From: Sphingomonas sp. LC-1
Lineage (GTDB): Bacteria > Pseudomonadota > Alphaproteobacteria > Sphingomonadales > Sphingomonadaceae
Assembly (NCBI RefSeq): GCF_025371035.1
Contig: NZ_JANZXB010000012.1
Span: 62,001 to 126,000, forward strand
Direction of reading: 5' to 3'
DNA: 64,000 bases
Part shown: one piece after another, positions 17,873 to 26,070 of the stretch
Layout of the letters: each line of letters starts with the position of its first letter
Numbering within the stretch: position 1 is the first letter of the stretch
Notes under the pieces: model-generated
What the model was told of the DNA's origin: nothing
Seen by the model: the letters and a program-made list of their open reading frames with translations, nothing else
Databases searched by the model: none
Made by a program: the position numbers and the translations under genes

Positions 17873-18640
17873 ATGGCCAGCCTCGCCTTGCGCCATCAGC
17901 CCGTGCCCACCCGCGCGATCACCAGCGAATTGCTGCTTCACCGCCTGCGCGTGTTTTCGCCGCTCGCGCCGCATGAAGTGGAACTGGTGCTTTCGCTGGC
18001 GGAGCAGCCCAAGAACCATGCCGCCGGCACCAGCATCTGTCCGCACGACGATGGCAGCCCCCATGCCAGGCTGATCGTCGGCGGCTGGGCCTGTCGCCCG
18101 CGCATCCTGCCCGATGGCCGCCGCCAGATGCTGGGGCTGCTGCTGCCCGGCGACATGATGGGCGACCGGGGGGAGCGGCGTCAGCTGGCGCTCAATCCGG
18201 TCGTGGCACTGACCCCGGTCCGCACCATCGGCATCGGCCGATTGATCCATGCGGTCCGCCACCAGCCCCAGGATCATCCCGGCATCGTCCGGGCGCTGGC
18301 CGCGATCGATCGATGCGAGGAGACGGCCCTGCTCGATCATGTCGTTCGTCTGGGGTGTCAAAGCGCATTGCAGCGCACGGCGCATCTGCTGCTCGAACTC
18401 CATCATCGTCTGTCGGTGATCGGGTTCGTCCATAACGGCACCTATCCCATGCCGCTGACCCAGGACACGCTCGGCGAATTGCTGGGCCTGAGCCTGGTGC
18501 ACATCAACCGCATCGTCTCGCAGCTCCGGCGTGAGAAGCTGGCCGCGATACGTGGCGGGGTGGTGACGATCGAGGATTTCGCGCGGCTCGCCCTGCTGGC
18601 GGATCGGGTGGATCCGACCAGTCAGGTCGGGGATGGTTGA
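17873..18640 (+). CDS. Crp/Fnr-family transcription regulator
   Basis: A 255-residue protein with a cyclic-nucleotide-binding-like barrel (about residues 20-130; LHRLRVFSPLAPHEVELVL and MLGLLLPGDMMG) and a C-terminal winged helix (LTQDTLGELLGLSLVHINRIVSQLRREKL, residues about 195-225, split here only by its length). It lacks the N-terminal cysteine set that holds the Fe-S cluster of Fnr, and the nucleotide-binding residues of Crp are not obvious, so its signal is unknown. ATG 17873 directly follows the kinase stop. It probably controls this operon. Its end overlaps the next gene by 8 bases. Confidence 0.88.
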   Translation: MASLALRHQPVPTRAITSELLLHRLRVFSPLAPHEVELVLSLAEQPKNHAAGTSICPHDDGSPHARLIVGGWACRPRILPDGRRQMLGLLLPGDMMGDRGERRQLALNPVVALTPVRTIGIGRLIHAVRHQPQDHPGIVRALAAIDRCEETALLDHVVRLGCQSALQRTAHLLLELHHRLSVIGFVHNGTYPMPLTQDTLGELLGLSLVHINRIVSQLRREKLAAIRGGVVTIEDFARLALLADRVDPTSQVGDG

Positions 18641-19247
18641 ACGGTTCGGCCCGCTGCTGCCCTGCCTGACCACCCTGGCGGTGAACGACGGCAGGAGGGC
18701 CGATCTGGGGCGGGGACTGGCAATGGTTTTCGCCTCGTCGGCCCAGGACCGGGATATGGCGACCGCCCGCTTGGCCAGCGGATCGGTGGCCATAAGCCGA
18801 AGCAAGGCCTCGGAGTACCATGCCGCGGCATGGGCGCGGCGTGGGCGGATCGGTCTGGACATCGAATCCTTCGCCCGCGTCGCGTTGAACGCCAGCCCGG
18901 ACGATCCGTGGCTGGCGGATGGCGAACGGCGGATGGTTATCGCCTCGTCCGACCCGGTGACCGAACTCGCCTGCCACTGGGTGCTGCGCGAAGCCTATGG
19001 CAAGGCGCTGGGCGTTGGGCTCGCCTTGCCGCTCGACCGGCTGGTGTTTCACGGCCGGGCGGGGCGGATTCGGCTCGACCTGCCTGGATGCGATGCCGGA
19101 TGGGACTTCCGGCTTTATCGCCGGGACGATCTGATATGCGCCGTCGCCTATCATGCCGGGCCGGTCATGCCCCCTGCGGCAGGAATCCCCCTGGGCCGCT
19201 GTCCGACAGATAGAGCGCGGTCAGCACCTGTCGATCGGCACGGGTAA
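18633..19247 (+). CDS. 4'-phosphopantetheinyl transferase (Sfp-type)
   Basis: A 204-residue enzyme that attaches phosphopantetheine from CoA to the serine of acyl or peptidyl carrier proteins. RIGLDIESF is the first metal-binding motif and WVLREAYGKALG the second; the usual W-x-x-K-E-A-x-x-K has Arg in place of the first Lys. AVAYHAG near the end fits the family. The start overlaps the Crp-type gene, so the enzyme is made with the polysaccharide operon. The nearest likely client is the NRPS-type protein at the left edge. Its last 83 bases overlap the opposing ferritin-like gene. Confidence 0.85.
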   Translation: MVERFGPLLPCLTTLAVNDGRRADLGRGLAMVFASSAQDRDMATARLASGSVAISRSKASEYHAAAWARRGRIGLDIESFARVALNASPDDPWLADGERRMVIASSDPVTELACHWVLREAYGKALGVGLALPLDRLVFHGRAGRIRLDLPGCDAGWDFRLYRRDDLICAVAYHAGPVMPPAAGIPLGRCPTDRARSAPVDRHG

Positions 19248-20067
19248 AGGGAATGGGGCGGCCTCCGGCGTCGAGCAGGTTGGAACTCGTCATGTCGCCA
19301 CCGGGCAGGATCTGGTCGCCACTTTTGGTGCCGTCCAGGGTTGCCAGCATCACGCCGATCTTGTCGAGCATCGCATCGATGGCGGGATCGGCGGTGGACC
19401 GGTCATCGAGCAGCGCCCGGATCACGCCGCCATGATAGATGGAGTCACCCAGATGTGCGGTGACGGTCGCGGCAATGGACGCCTCCGGCTCGGCCAGCAG
19501 CAACCGGCGATAGGTGGCCGCCACCGCATTCTCCACCAGCAGTGCGCCGATCAGGAAATGGCTGTCGTCCGCATAGGGATCAAAACTCTCTCCCCCGGCG
19601 CTGATCCCAGCGCGGCGGGCGGCGAGCGAAAAGGCACCCGTGGGAGACGCCGACAAATCGATTGCGGGCTGACTCGCCGCCGCCGTGCCGATTTGCGCGC
19701 GAAGGGCGGTGATATGCGCGGCCTTGTCATCCGCCAGATCCGCAGCCAGTCGGCCGACCACCGGGTCGGCAAAGGCCAAAGACCGCCCGCCGGACACCGC
19801 CCCTCCTTGGCCGGTCAGCACCTGGGGCAGTCCGGCACCGCGCGACGCATAGGAGAAATACTGCCCCCCCAGATAGGCGAGGGTCAGGGGCACGCTCAAA
19901 GGATGCACTGGAGTAGCGGGTGGCGGGACGGCCGCAACAGGCGGTGCTGCAACGATCGGATCATCGCCGCCACCCCCGCCGCAGCCAGCGAGCAGGGCAC
20001 CGGCGGACAGCGAGGTCAGAAGTTGCAGGACATGGCGGCGATTACGGGAAAGGTCGAGGCTTTTCAT
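19165..20067 (-). CDS. Ferritin-like domain lipoprotein
   Basis: A 300-residue protein with a lipoprotein signal peptide: SRNRRHVLQLLTSLSAG then lipobox LLAGC, followed by a glycine run and a Pro/Ala linker. The rest is helical with spaced Glu and His (HITALRAQIG, FLIGALLVENAVAATYRRLL, LGDSIYHGGVIRALL), resembling the four-helix ferritin-like family related to desiccation proteins. Metal binding is not proven. A twin Arg lies in the signal peptide, so Tat export is possible. Its 3' end overlaps the phosphopantetheinyl transferase by 83 bases, and it diverges from the beta-helix gene at 20212. Confidence 0.75.
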   Translation of the reverse strand: MKSLDLSRNRRHVLQLLTSLSAGALLAGCGGGGGDDPIVAAPPVAAVPPPATPVHPLSVPLTLAYLGGQYFSYASRGAGLPQVLTGQGGAVSGGRSLAFADPVVGRLAADLADDKAAHITALRAQIGTAAASQPAIDLSASPTGAFSLAARRAGISAGGESFDPYADDSHFLIGALLVENAVAATYRRLLLAEPEASIAATVTAHLGDSIYHGGVIRALLDDRSTADPAIDAMLDKIGVMLATLDGTKSGDQILPGGDMTSSNLLDAGGRPIPFTRADRQVLTALYLSDSGPGGFLPQGA

Positions 20068-20093
20068 GGCCGCGTGCCCTTTGGTCGAACTCC

Positions 20094-20121
20094 TTGACGC
20101 AAGATTAACAAGCTTAAGAAT
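20094..20121 (+). promoter_or_regulatory. Candidate promoter for the beta-helix protein
   Basis: TTGACG (20094-20099) is five of six to the housekeeping -35 and is followed after 16 bases by AAGAAT (four of six to the -10). The ATG at 20212 would lie about 85 bases downstream of the start point. The flank is A/T-rich compared with the genes around it. Confidence 0.3.
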
Positions 20122-20211
20122 GGCGTCTAACTACATCAAAAGATGCAGTAAATCGTGATTTTCTTCTATCCCTTCTGGAACTTCTCCACCGACGCGCTCT
20201 AGGGGGCGCCG

Positions 20212-21339
20212 ATGACCGTTCCCATGAGCCTTGCCGATATGACCGGCACCCTGCAGACCGCGCTCGACGCCGCTTCCGCCTCCCGCAGCTCCTATACGAT
20301 TCCGCCGGGCGGACACCGGCTGCTATCGACCGGGCTGGGCTATGCCAGCAATGCCCGCATCCTGGTGGCGGGCGATCTGTATAACGATCACGGTCCCGCC
20401 GTGGGCACGCATTACTGCCTGACCAACCGCTCGGGCCGGCGCATGTCGAACGTCACCATCATCGGTTCGGGCGGCGCCTTTGTGGGCAGCGACTCCGATC
20501 CGGCGGGTGCCACGCGCAAGGGGCTGGGAATTGTCGGCACCGATGGTTTCACCGTCATCGGCGTCCAGACCGCCGGGCCGCTCACCGGTTTCGGAATGGA
20601 GGTCAAGAATTCGACCGGCGGGCACCTCAACGGCCTGAAGCTATTCTCGGGCGTCAATCGTCCGGGGGCGGACGGCCTGCATTTCTTCGGCGCGTGCAGC
20701 CGGGTCAGTGGGTCGAACATCGTCGTTCGCAGCGGCGATGATGCCTTATCCTTCACCTCCGAAAACCACGAGTCCATCGATGCGGTGATGGCGCGGATCA
20801 CGCTGACCGGCATGACCCTCGACACCGCGGCCTTTTCCTGCATCAAATTCTTCACCAGCACGACGACGGGCAAGGCGACGATCCGCAACATCACGCTCAG
20901 CGGTATCAAGGGACGGATCACGCAAGGGCCTACCGGATGCCCGCTGATGATGCAGAATAACGGCGTCGCGCAAGGCTGCGAAATTGCCGACATCACCATT
21001 GCCAATGCCGATCTGGATTTCGGTGCCGCGACGCAGGAGGGCCCCACGGCCTATCTGACCGACTGCCGCAACGTGACCCTGCGGAACGTCACCCTGCGCG
21101 GGCGCCGCAACGGGCAGTTCCTACGGGCCATCCGCTGCACCGGCCTCCGCGTCACGGGGGAGGTGTGGGACACCATCCCCGGCAATCCGATGAACGGCCT
21201 GGTCCAGTTGGAATATTGCAGCGATTACGACATCAACCTTGTGGTCCGCTCGGCCAGCGGTGCCCGGCTGGGGTCGCTTCGAGTCCGGAACAGCGGCGGC
21301 GACAGCATGATACGCTATATCGGCATGACGGGGGCCTGA
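20212..21339 (+). CDS. Right-handed beta-helix (pectin-lyase-fold) protein
   Basis: A 375-residue protein made of repeating short beta-coils: NVTIIGSGGAF, GFTVIGVQTA, GLKLFSGVN, NIVVRSGDDALSF, NITLSGIKG, NVTLRNVTLRG. RSGDDALSF resembles the GDD motif of GH28 polygalacturonase-type enzymes, but the full GH28 active-site set is not seen. There is no signal peptide, which is unusual for a glycan-acting beta-helix; export by another route or a cytoplasmic role is possible. Being next to the polysaccharide locus, it may act on that polymer. AGGGGGCG lies before the ATG. Confidence 0.7.
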   Translation: MTVPMSLADMTGTLQTALDAASASRSSYTIPPGGHRLLSTGLGYASNARILVAGDLYNDHGPAVGTHYCLTNRSGRRMSNVTIIGSGGAFVGSDSDPAGATRKGLGIVGTDGFTVIGVQTAGPLTGFGMEVKNSTGGHLNGLKLFSGVNRPGADGLHFFGACSRVSGSNIVVRSGDDALSFTSENHESIDAVMARITLTGMTLDTAAFSCIKFFTSTTTGKATIRNITLSGIKGRITQGPTGCPLMMQNNGVAQGCEIADITIANADLDFGAATQEGPTAYLTDCRNVTLRNVTLRGRRNGQFLRAIRCTGLRVTGEVWDTIPGNPMNGLVQLEYCSDYDINLVVRSASGARLGSLRVRNSGGDSMIRYIGMTGA

Positions 21340-21477
21340 TCGCGTCCGAGCCACTTTTCGTGCGTCGGCATGTCGATTAAGCCATCGCCCATAGCGTCCC
21401 GGCGGTCTGCCGATCGGCGCTAAATGACGCCCATCTCAAGCCGCTCCGATGCGAGGGCTGCCATGCAAGGACTTCCG

Positions 21478-23379
21478 ATGCGTCTTCCTCTTGCCCTTCT
21501 CCTCGCTTCGACCATGGTGCTTCCGGCGCAGGCGGCGGTTCATCGCTATGCCGGGTTGACGTTGGCGCCGTCGGGACGCGAAATCGCCACTGTCGAACTC
21601 GGCGAGGGCGGGCGTCCGGGCATCGTGGTTCGCAGCGCGCGCGACGGTCGGGTGGAGCGTCGGCTCGATCCTTGCGCGACCTGTAGCTATTCCGGCTTGA
21701 CCTTCGCGCCGCAGGGCGAAGGCCTGGCGTTTCTGGCGAGCGATCGCAGCCGGGGCGTCGTGACCCTGATGATTGCGCGCGGCGACGCGGTGCGCCCGGT
21801 TGCGACGGTCGAGGGATTGGCCTCCACGCCCCGTTTCTCCCCCGACGGCAAGCGGGTGGCGATGCTGATTACGTTGGGCGCGACCAAGGAAGTCGGCGCG
21901 ACGCAGGCGGGGGCGCGGCAGGTCGGTGAGATCGGCGTCGCCAATGACGAACAGCGTCTGGCCGTCGTCTCCGTCGGGGAAGCGGCGAACGCCAAGGTTA
22001 CGCCGCTGTCGCCGCAGGGACGCTATATCTACGAATATGACTGGACGCCCGATGGATCGGCGCTGGTCGTGACGTCGGCACTGGGGAATGGCGATGCGAA
22101 CTGGTGGGTTGCGACGCTCGACCGGGTGGACGCGACCACCGGCGCGGTGACATCGATCGCCAAGCCCGAGACCCAGATCAATATGCCGCGTGTCTCACCC
22201 GATGGGAAGAGCGTCGCCTATATCGGTGGATTGATGAGCGATTTCGGTTCGATCGGCGGTGATGTCTGGACGGTGCCGCTGGCCGGGGGCATGCCGACCA
22301 ACCAGACCAAGGGGCAGCCGATCACCTTCACCTCGCTGAGCTGGACCAAGGGAGGGCTCCGCGCGGCCACGCTTCAGAACGACAAGATGGGTGCGGTCGC
22401 GATCGAGCCCGGCCGGGCTCTCCGCCCCTTGTTCGCGAGGCCGGTCGGCCTGTCCGCCGGAGACGGCCGGATCGCCTGGAATGCGAAGGGCGACATGGCG
22501 GCCAGCGTCGTCGAGGACTTCACCCATGCGCCTGCCGTCTATGCCGGACGCCCGGCGGCGTGGCGGCAGATCACTCATGACAATGATGCGGTCGAGCCCG
22601 CCGTCCAGGCGCGCAGCGTGTCGTGGACGAATGAGGGCTTTACCGTTCAGGGATGGCTGTTGTCGCCGCTGAACGCCACGCCCGATGCGAAGGCGCCGAT
22701 GATCGTGCAGGTGCATGGCGGACCCGCAGCGGCGAGCACGCCGCGCTTCATCGAGAAGGGACTGGCGAGCGCGTTCGAGGATGCGGGCTATTACCGTTTC
22801 CTGCCCAATCCGCGCGGGTCCTATGGCCAGGGCGAGGCGTTCACGGCGGCCAACAAGCGCGACTTTGGCGGTGGCGACCTGCGCGACATCCTGGCCGGGA
22901 TCGATGCGGTCGAGAAACTCGCTCCCGTCGACGAAGCACGGCTGGGGCTGACCGGTTGTTCCTATGGCGGGTTCATGGCGATGTGGGCCAATACCCAGAC
23001 GAACCGCTTCAAGGCCATCGTCGCCGGGGCAGGGCTGTCCGACTGGGTCAGCTACTATGGCACCAACGGCATCAATACGTGGATGATCCCGTTCTTCGGC
23101 AAGTCCGTCTATGACGATTATCAGGCCTATGAGGACGTCTCGGCGGTCTATCATGTCAAGACCGCCCGCACCCCGACCTTCATCTATGTCGGCGAGCGCG
23201 ACATAGAAGTGCCGCCCACCCAGTCGGTCGAATGGTGGAATGCCCTGAAGAGCCAGAACGTGCCGACCAGCCTCGTCATCTATCCCGATGCGGGGCATTG
23301 CGTACCGACCCAGGCTGCCGATGTGATGAAGCGGCAGCTTGCCTGGTTCGGCCAATATCTGCGCGAGCCCGTCCGGTAA
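21478..23379 (+). CDS. Secreted S9-family (prolyl oligopeptidase-type) peptidase
   Basis: A 633-residue protein. MRLPLALLLASTMVLPAQA is a signal peptide; ATG 21478 has AAGGA at seven bases and is preferred over two upstream ATGs. Residues about 30-370 are beta-propeller-like with TolB-type repeats (RFSPDGKRVAML, RVSPDGKSVAYI). The C-terminal alpha/beta hydrolase has the nucleophile in LTGCSYGGFMAMW, with likely Asp in YVGERDIEVPP and His in YPDAGHCV. The family cleaves short peptides, often after Pro or from acylated N termini; the location would be periplasmic. Monocistronic by spacing. Confidence 0.9.
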   Translation: MRLPLALLLASTMVLPAQAAVHRYAGLTLAPSGREIATVELGEGGRPGIVVRSARDGRVERRLDPCATCSYSGLTFAPQGEGLAFLASDRSRGVVTLMIARGDAVRPVATVEGLASTPRFSPDGKRVAMLITLGATKEVGATQAGARQVGEIGVANDEQRLAVVSVGEAANAKVTPLSPQGRYIYEYDWTPDGSALVVTSALGNGDANWWVATLDRVDATTGAVTSIAKPETQINMPRVSPDGKSVAYIGGLMSDFGSIGGDVWTVPLAGGMPTNQTKGQPITFTSLSWTKGGLRAATLQNDKMGAVAIEPGRALRPLFARPVGLSAGDGRIAWNAKGDMAASVVEDFTHAPAVYAGRPAAWRQITHDNDAVEPAVQARSVSWTNEGFTVQGWLLSPLNATPDAKAPMIVQVHGGPAAASTPRFIEKGLASAFEDAGYYRFLPNPRGSYGQGEAFTAANKRDFGGGDLRDILAGIDAVEKLAPVDEARLGLTGCSYGGFMAMWANTQTNRFKAIVAGAGLSDWVSYYGTNGINTWMIPFFGKSVYDDYQAYEDVSAVYHVKTARTPTFIYVGERDIEVPPTQSVEWWNALKSQNVPTSLVIYPDAGHCVPTQAADVMKRQLAWFGQYLREPVR

Positions 23380-23428
23380 CCGCAAGGAGGATGTCCTCTG
23401 CGATCACCCGGTTCTGCCGTCGCTATGG

Positions 23429-23980
23429 TCAGGTCTGGAGACGGCCTGAGCTGTCCTGGAGCAACCAGAACCGGGTATGGCGCTGAAGGCGCGGCAGGAT
23501 CAACCATTGCAGGATTGCGGTCAGCAACAGGGAGGATGGCAAGAGCTGGAGCGGCAAGGGCGCGTCCCTCAAGACCGTCCGAACCGCGAGGCTGATTGCC
23601 AGCAAGACCGGAAACACCGCCAGCCATGTCGTCACGAAGCGTTTCCACTTGGATGCGCTTGCGTCGCTCGGCAGGTCGAACGTGACGCTGGTGCCGGTTT
23701 CAGTCTGACGAAGCGCGGTCGAAAAGCGGTCTGCCACCGCGACATGGGCGACGACCGGCTTGTCATTATGCCAGGCGTCTGCGGCCTCTCGATCATCGAA
23801 GCGGAACAGCAGATGCTGAAAACCCGCCGTCTGTCCCAAACGGATCGCCGCACGGAAACCCGGTGCGGCACGGGCGAGACGGTCCAGTTCCGTCACCCAG
23901 CGTTCGAACTCCTGTTCGTGGCCAGCGCGTATGGCCCGGCTGGTGATGACGGTGGCGGTCTGTTCGGGATCGGCTGGCAT
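23429..23980 (-). CDS. ABM-domain protein with C-terminal membrane helices
   Basis: A 183-residue protein. Residues about 8-95 match the antibiotic-biosynthesis-monooxygenase (dimeric alpha/beta barrel) fold: TVITSRAIRAGHEQEFERWV, then PGFRAAIRLGQ and HLLFRFDDREAADAWHN. Residues about 110-170 hold two hydrophobic segments (WLAVFPVLLAISLAV and LLPSSLLLTAILQWLI), so the ABM domain is tethered to the inner membrane. Members of this architecture are uncharacterised. Convergent with the S9 peptidase; the small gene at 24007 lies just upstream on the same strand. Confidence 0.75.
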   Translation of the reverse strand: MPADPEQTATVITSRAIRAGHEQEFERWVTELDRLARAAPGFRAAIRLGQTAGFQHLLFRFDDREAADAWHNDKPVVAHVAVADRFSTALRQTETGTSVTFDLPSDASASKWKRFVTTWLAVFPVLLAISLAVRTVLRDAPLPLQLLPSSLLLTAILQWLILPRLQRHTRFWLLQDSSGRLQT

Positions 23981-24006
23981 GGACAGCGCAACGCGTCAAA
24001 TGGCGT

Positions 24007-24207
24007 TCACGTTTCGCGAATATCCGGGAAGCTATAGGGGGACGGCGCGTCTTCCGCCGTTCCCCTCGCAAACACCGCCATATCGCCCGGTACTACCTCC
24101 AGCCTGGCCCAGCTGTCCCAGCCGATATGGATGAAGTCCGGTTCGCCGAACAGTCGCACGGCCCGGCCATATTCGTCGCCGCGAAAGCCCACGAAGTGCA
24201 GCGCCAT
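24007..24207 (-). CDS. Small hypothetical protein (66 aa)
   Basis: No family recognised. The sequence is well mixed and codon use is like that of its neighbours, with IHIGWDSWARLEV in the middle. It starts nine bases after the stop of the 74-residue gene upstream, so the two are probably cotranscribed with the SDR at 24458. No signal peptide or membrane segment. The chance that this is not a gene is moderate. Confidence 0.5.
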   Translation of the reverse strand: MALHFVGFRGDEYGRAVRLFGEPDFIHIGWDSWARLEVVPGDMAVFARGTAEDAPSPYSFPDIRET

Positions 24208-24216
24208 CCGCGCGGC

Positions 24217-24441
24217 TCAACCGCCTTCGCGGCGGGCACCGACGATCATGCGGCGTGCGATTTCGCGAACCGCCTCGTCATCCTTGTCCGTGCCATGTGC
24301 CGGATCGCCCAGATGGTCCAAACTGGCCTCGAGGAAGTCGAGCAGACCGGGATGCTGCGCCTCGACATATTCCATCGTCTTGAACAGCAGATGCTCGGTC
24401 GCGATCTCGCGGCGGCGGGTCTGTGCGCTCGTGTCGTTCAT
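24217..24441 (-). CDS. Small hypothetical helical protein (74 aa)
   Basis: Starts MNDTSAQTRRREIATEHLL and is charged and predicted helical, with LDFLEASLDHLGDPAHGTD in the middle. ATG 24441 has a clean GGAGG at five bases; the open frame upstream of it is not needed. It follows the SDR at 24458 with a 16-base gap and precedes the 66-residue gene, forming a three-gene unit. Function unknown; small acidic or charged helical proteins beside oxidoreductases are common in stress regulons. Confidence 0.65.
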   Translation of the reverse strand: MNDTSAQTRRREIATEHLLFKTMEYVEAQHPGLLDFLEASLDHLGDPAHGTDKDDEAVREIARRMIVGARREGG

Positions 24442-24457
24442 TATCGCCTCCGTTCGA

Positions 24458-25462
24458 TCAGCGGTTCGGGCGGGCAAGAAGGCGGGAAACGCCCAGACTG
24501 GCCAGCGCGCCGGCCCCTGCGAGGCCACCCGCAATCCCCAGCTTGAACAGGTCACGCTGCCGCGAGGTGAAGAATTCGCGCCGATTGTCGATGGCGCGAT
24601 CGGTCGAGTCGCCGTCGATACGGGCGGGCCCCTTTACCGGTTCATCGAGATTGCCGGTCTTTGCGCCGACGGGATCGCCCAACTGATCCTCGGCAAAGCT
24701 GCTCGCCTGCCGATCGGCGAACCCCGGCGCCAGCGCCTGGGCGACCGCCATCTGAAAGGTCGATCGCCCGACCCAGATTTCGCGCTGGGGCTTTTCGATG
24801 GCGGAGACGATCGCCTCCGCGCAGACCCGGGGATCGAACAGGGGATCGGGCAGTATCTGCTTGCGCCCGGTGTGGTTGCGCGCCCATCCGGGTTGCGGTG
24901 TGTTCACGGCCGGCAGATAGACGACGCTGAGCGTCACCGGCACCTTGTCGCCGATCAGCTCGGACCGCAGCGAGTCGGTGAAGCCGGAGACCGCGAACTT
25001 GGCCGCGCAATAGGCCGCCTGAAGCGGAACCGCGCGAATGCCCAGACCCGACGACACCTGGACGATGGCGCCGCGCCGACGCGGCTTCATATGCCGCAAC
25101 GCGGCGAGCGTCCCATAGACTTGGCTAAGATAGGTGGTCGCGGTCACCCGCTCATATTCGCTGGCGGTGATCCGGTCGGCGGGCGCGACCACCGTCGACA
25201 TGGCGTTGTTGACCCAGGCATGGATCGGGCCGACTTCGCGTTCGATCCGGTCGGCGGCGGCGTCGATGGCGGCTGCGTCAGCGACGTCGGCACTGATCGC
25301 CAGAACCTTCCCGCCATGTTGCTCCAGCATGGCACGGGCCTCTTCCAGCCGGGCGGTATCCCGCGCGATGATCGCGACGTTCCATCCGGCCTTGGTCAAG
25401 CGTTCGGCCGTCGCCAAACCGATGCCCGCGCTGCCGCCCGTCACTACTGCCGTGCTCGCCAT
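24458..25462 (-). CDS. Short-chain dehydrogenase/reductase with C-terminal extension
   Basis: A 334-residue NAD(P)-dependent oxidoreductase. AVVTGGSAGIGLATAERL is the cofactor loop (TGGxxGIG), NNAM replaces the common NNAG, and SSGLGIRAVPLQAAYCAAKFA, given in two parts here as SSGLGIRAVPL and AAYCAAKFA, holds the catalytic Ser and Y-x-x-x-K. After about residue 250 there is a tail of about 80 residues ending in a hydrophobic helix (LGIAGGLAGAGALASLG), which may anchor it to the membrane. Two adjacent ATGs (25465, 25462) follow AAAAGG; the second has the better spacing. Substrate unknown. Confidence 0.88.
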   Translation of the reverse strand: MASTAVVTGGSAGIGLATAERLTKAGWNVAIIARDTARLEEARAMLEQHGGKVLAISADVADAAAIDAAADRIEREVGPIHAWVNNAMSTVVAPADRITASEYERVTATTYLSQVYGTLAALRHMKPRRRGAIVQVSSGLGIRAVPLQAAYCAAKFAVSGFTDSLRSELIGDKVPVTLSVVYLPAVNTPQPGWARNHTGRKQILPDPLFDPRVCAEAIVSAIEKPQREIWVGRSTFQMAVAQALAPGFADRQASSFAEDQLGDPVGAKTGNLDEPVKGPARIDGDSTDRAIDNRREFFTSRQRDLFKLGIAGGLAGAGALASLGVSRLLARPNR

Positions 25463-25570
25463 CATCCATCCTTTTCCCGTTGAAAGGATGGGACGCGTAT
25501 GATCCAAATTGGTTGCCAAAGAAAAACATTAGCCGTCCGTGCGATCTTCGTCCGCTCCGAGCAGCGAAGA

Positions 25571-25930
25571 TCAATGCAATATGCTTTTGAGTGAACGCAA
25601 CAATTGTCGGCTGACGAAGGGTTTGGCGCAGTTGACCACGCCGGGATAGCGGTTCTTGATGACATCGTCGCCATATCCGCTGGCGAAGAGGAAGGGGATT
25701 TGCCGCGCGCTCAATTCATCCGCCACGGGAAAGGCCATCTCGCCGCCAAGATTGACGTCCAGCACCACGGCGTCGATCCGGTCCTCCCGCGCGATGCACG
25801 TCAGCGCGCACGCGACCGAAGGCTCGGGGCCGATCACGACGGCACCGGCATCTTCCAGTTCGGACCGAAGGCCCTGGGCGAGCATATACTCGTCCTCGAC
25901 GACCAGGATCCGGTAGTTGGTGAGTGGCAT
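25571..25930 (-). CDS. Stand-alone response-regulator receiver protein
   Basis: A 119-residue CheY-like domain. RILVVEDEY holds the acidic pocket, VVLDVNLGG the phospho-accepting Asp (about residue 53), FASGYG the switch Ser, and AKPFV the conserved Lys. There is no output domain, so it acts by protein contact. GGAGATAGG precedes the ATG. No kinase lies next to it. Single-domain receivers of this type in alphaproteobacteria often work in general-stress phosphorelays or beside HWE/HisKA2 kinases, but nothing here shows the partner. Confidence 0.9.
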   Translation of the reverse strand: MPLTNYRILVVEDEYMLAQGLRSELEDAGAVVIGPEPSVACALTCIAREDRIDAVVLDVNLGGEMAFPVADELSARQIPFLFASGYGDDVIKNRYPGVVNCAKPFVSRQLLRSLKSILH

Positions 25931-26070
25931 GACCTATCTCCACTGGGCGCCGATTCGACACCGGCGAGTCATTGGAGCAGCGAATGGCATTCCCTGCCAT
26001 AACGTAGGTCGGCTTTGCTTTTTGATGGATCCGAAACGGTTTTCCGATCCGCAATTTGCCGGAACGCGGC

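Noticed and set aside
25492-25516. Weak EcfG-like pattern upstream of the SDR at 24458-25462
   Set aside because: GCAAC-N16-CGTC has two mismatches, too weak to claim.
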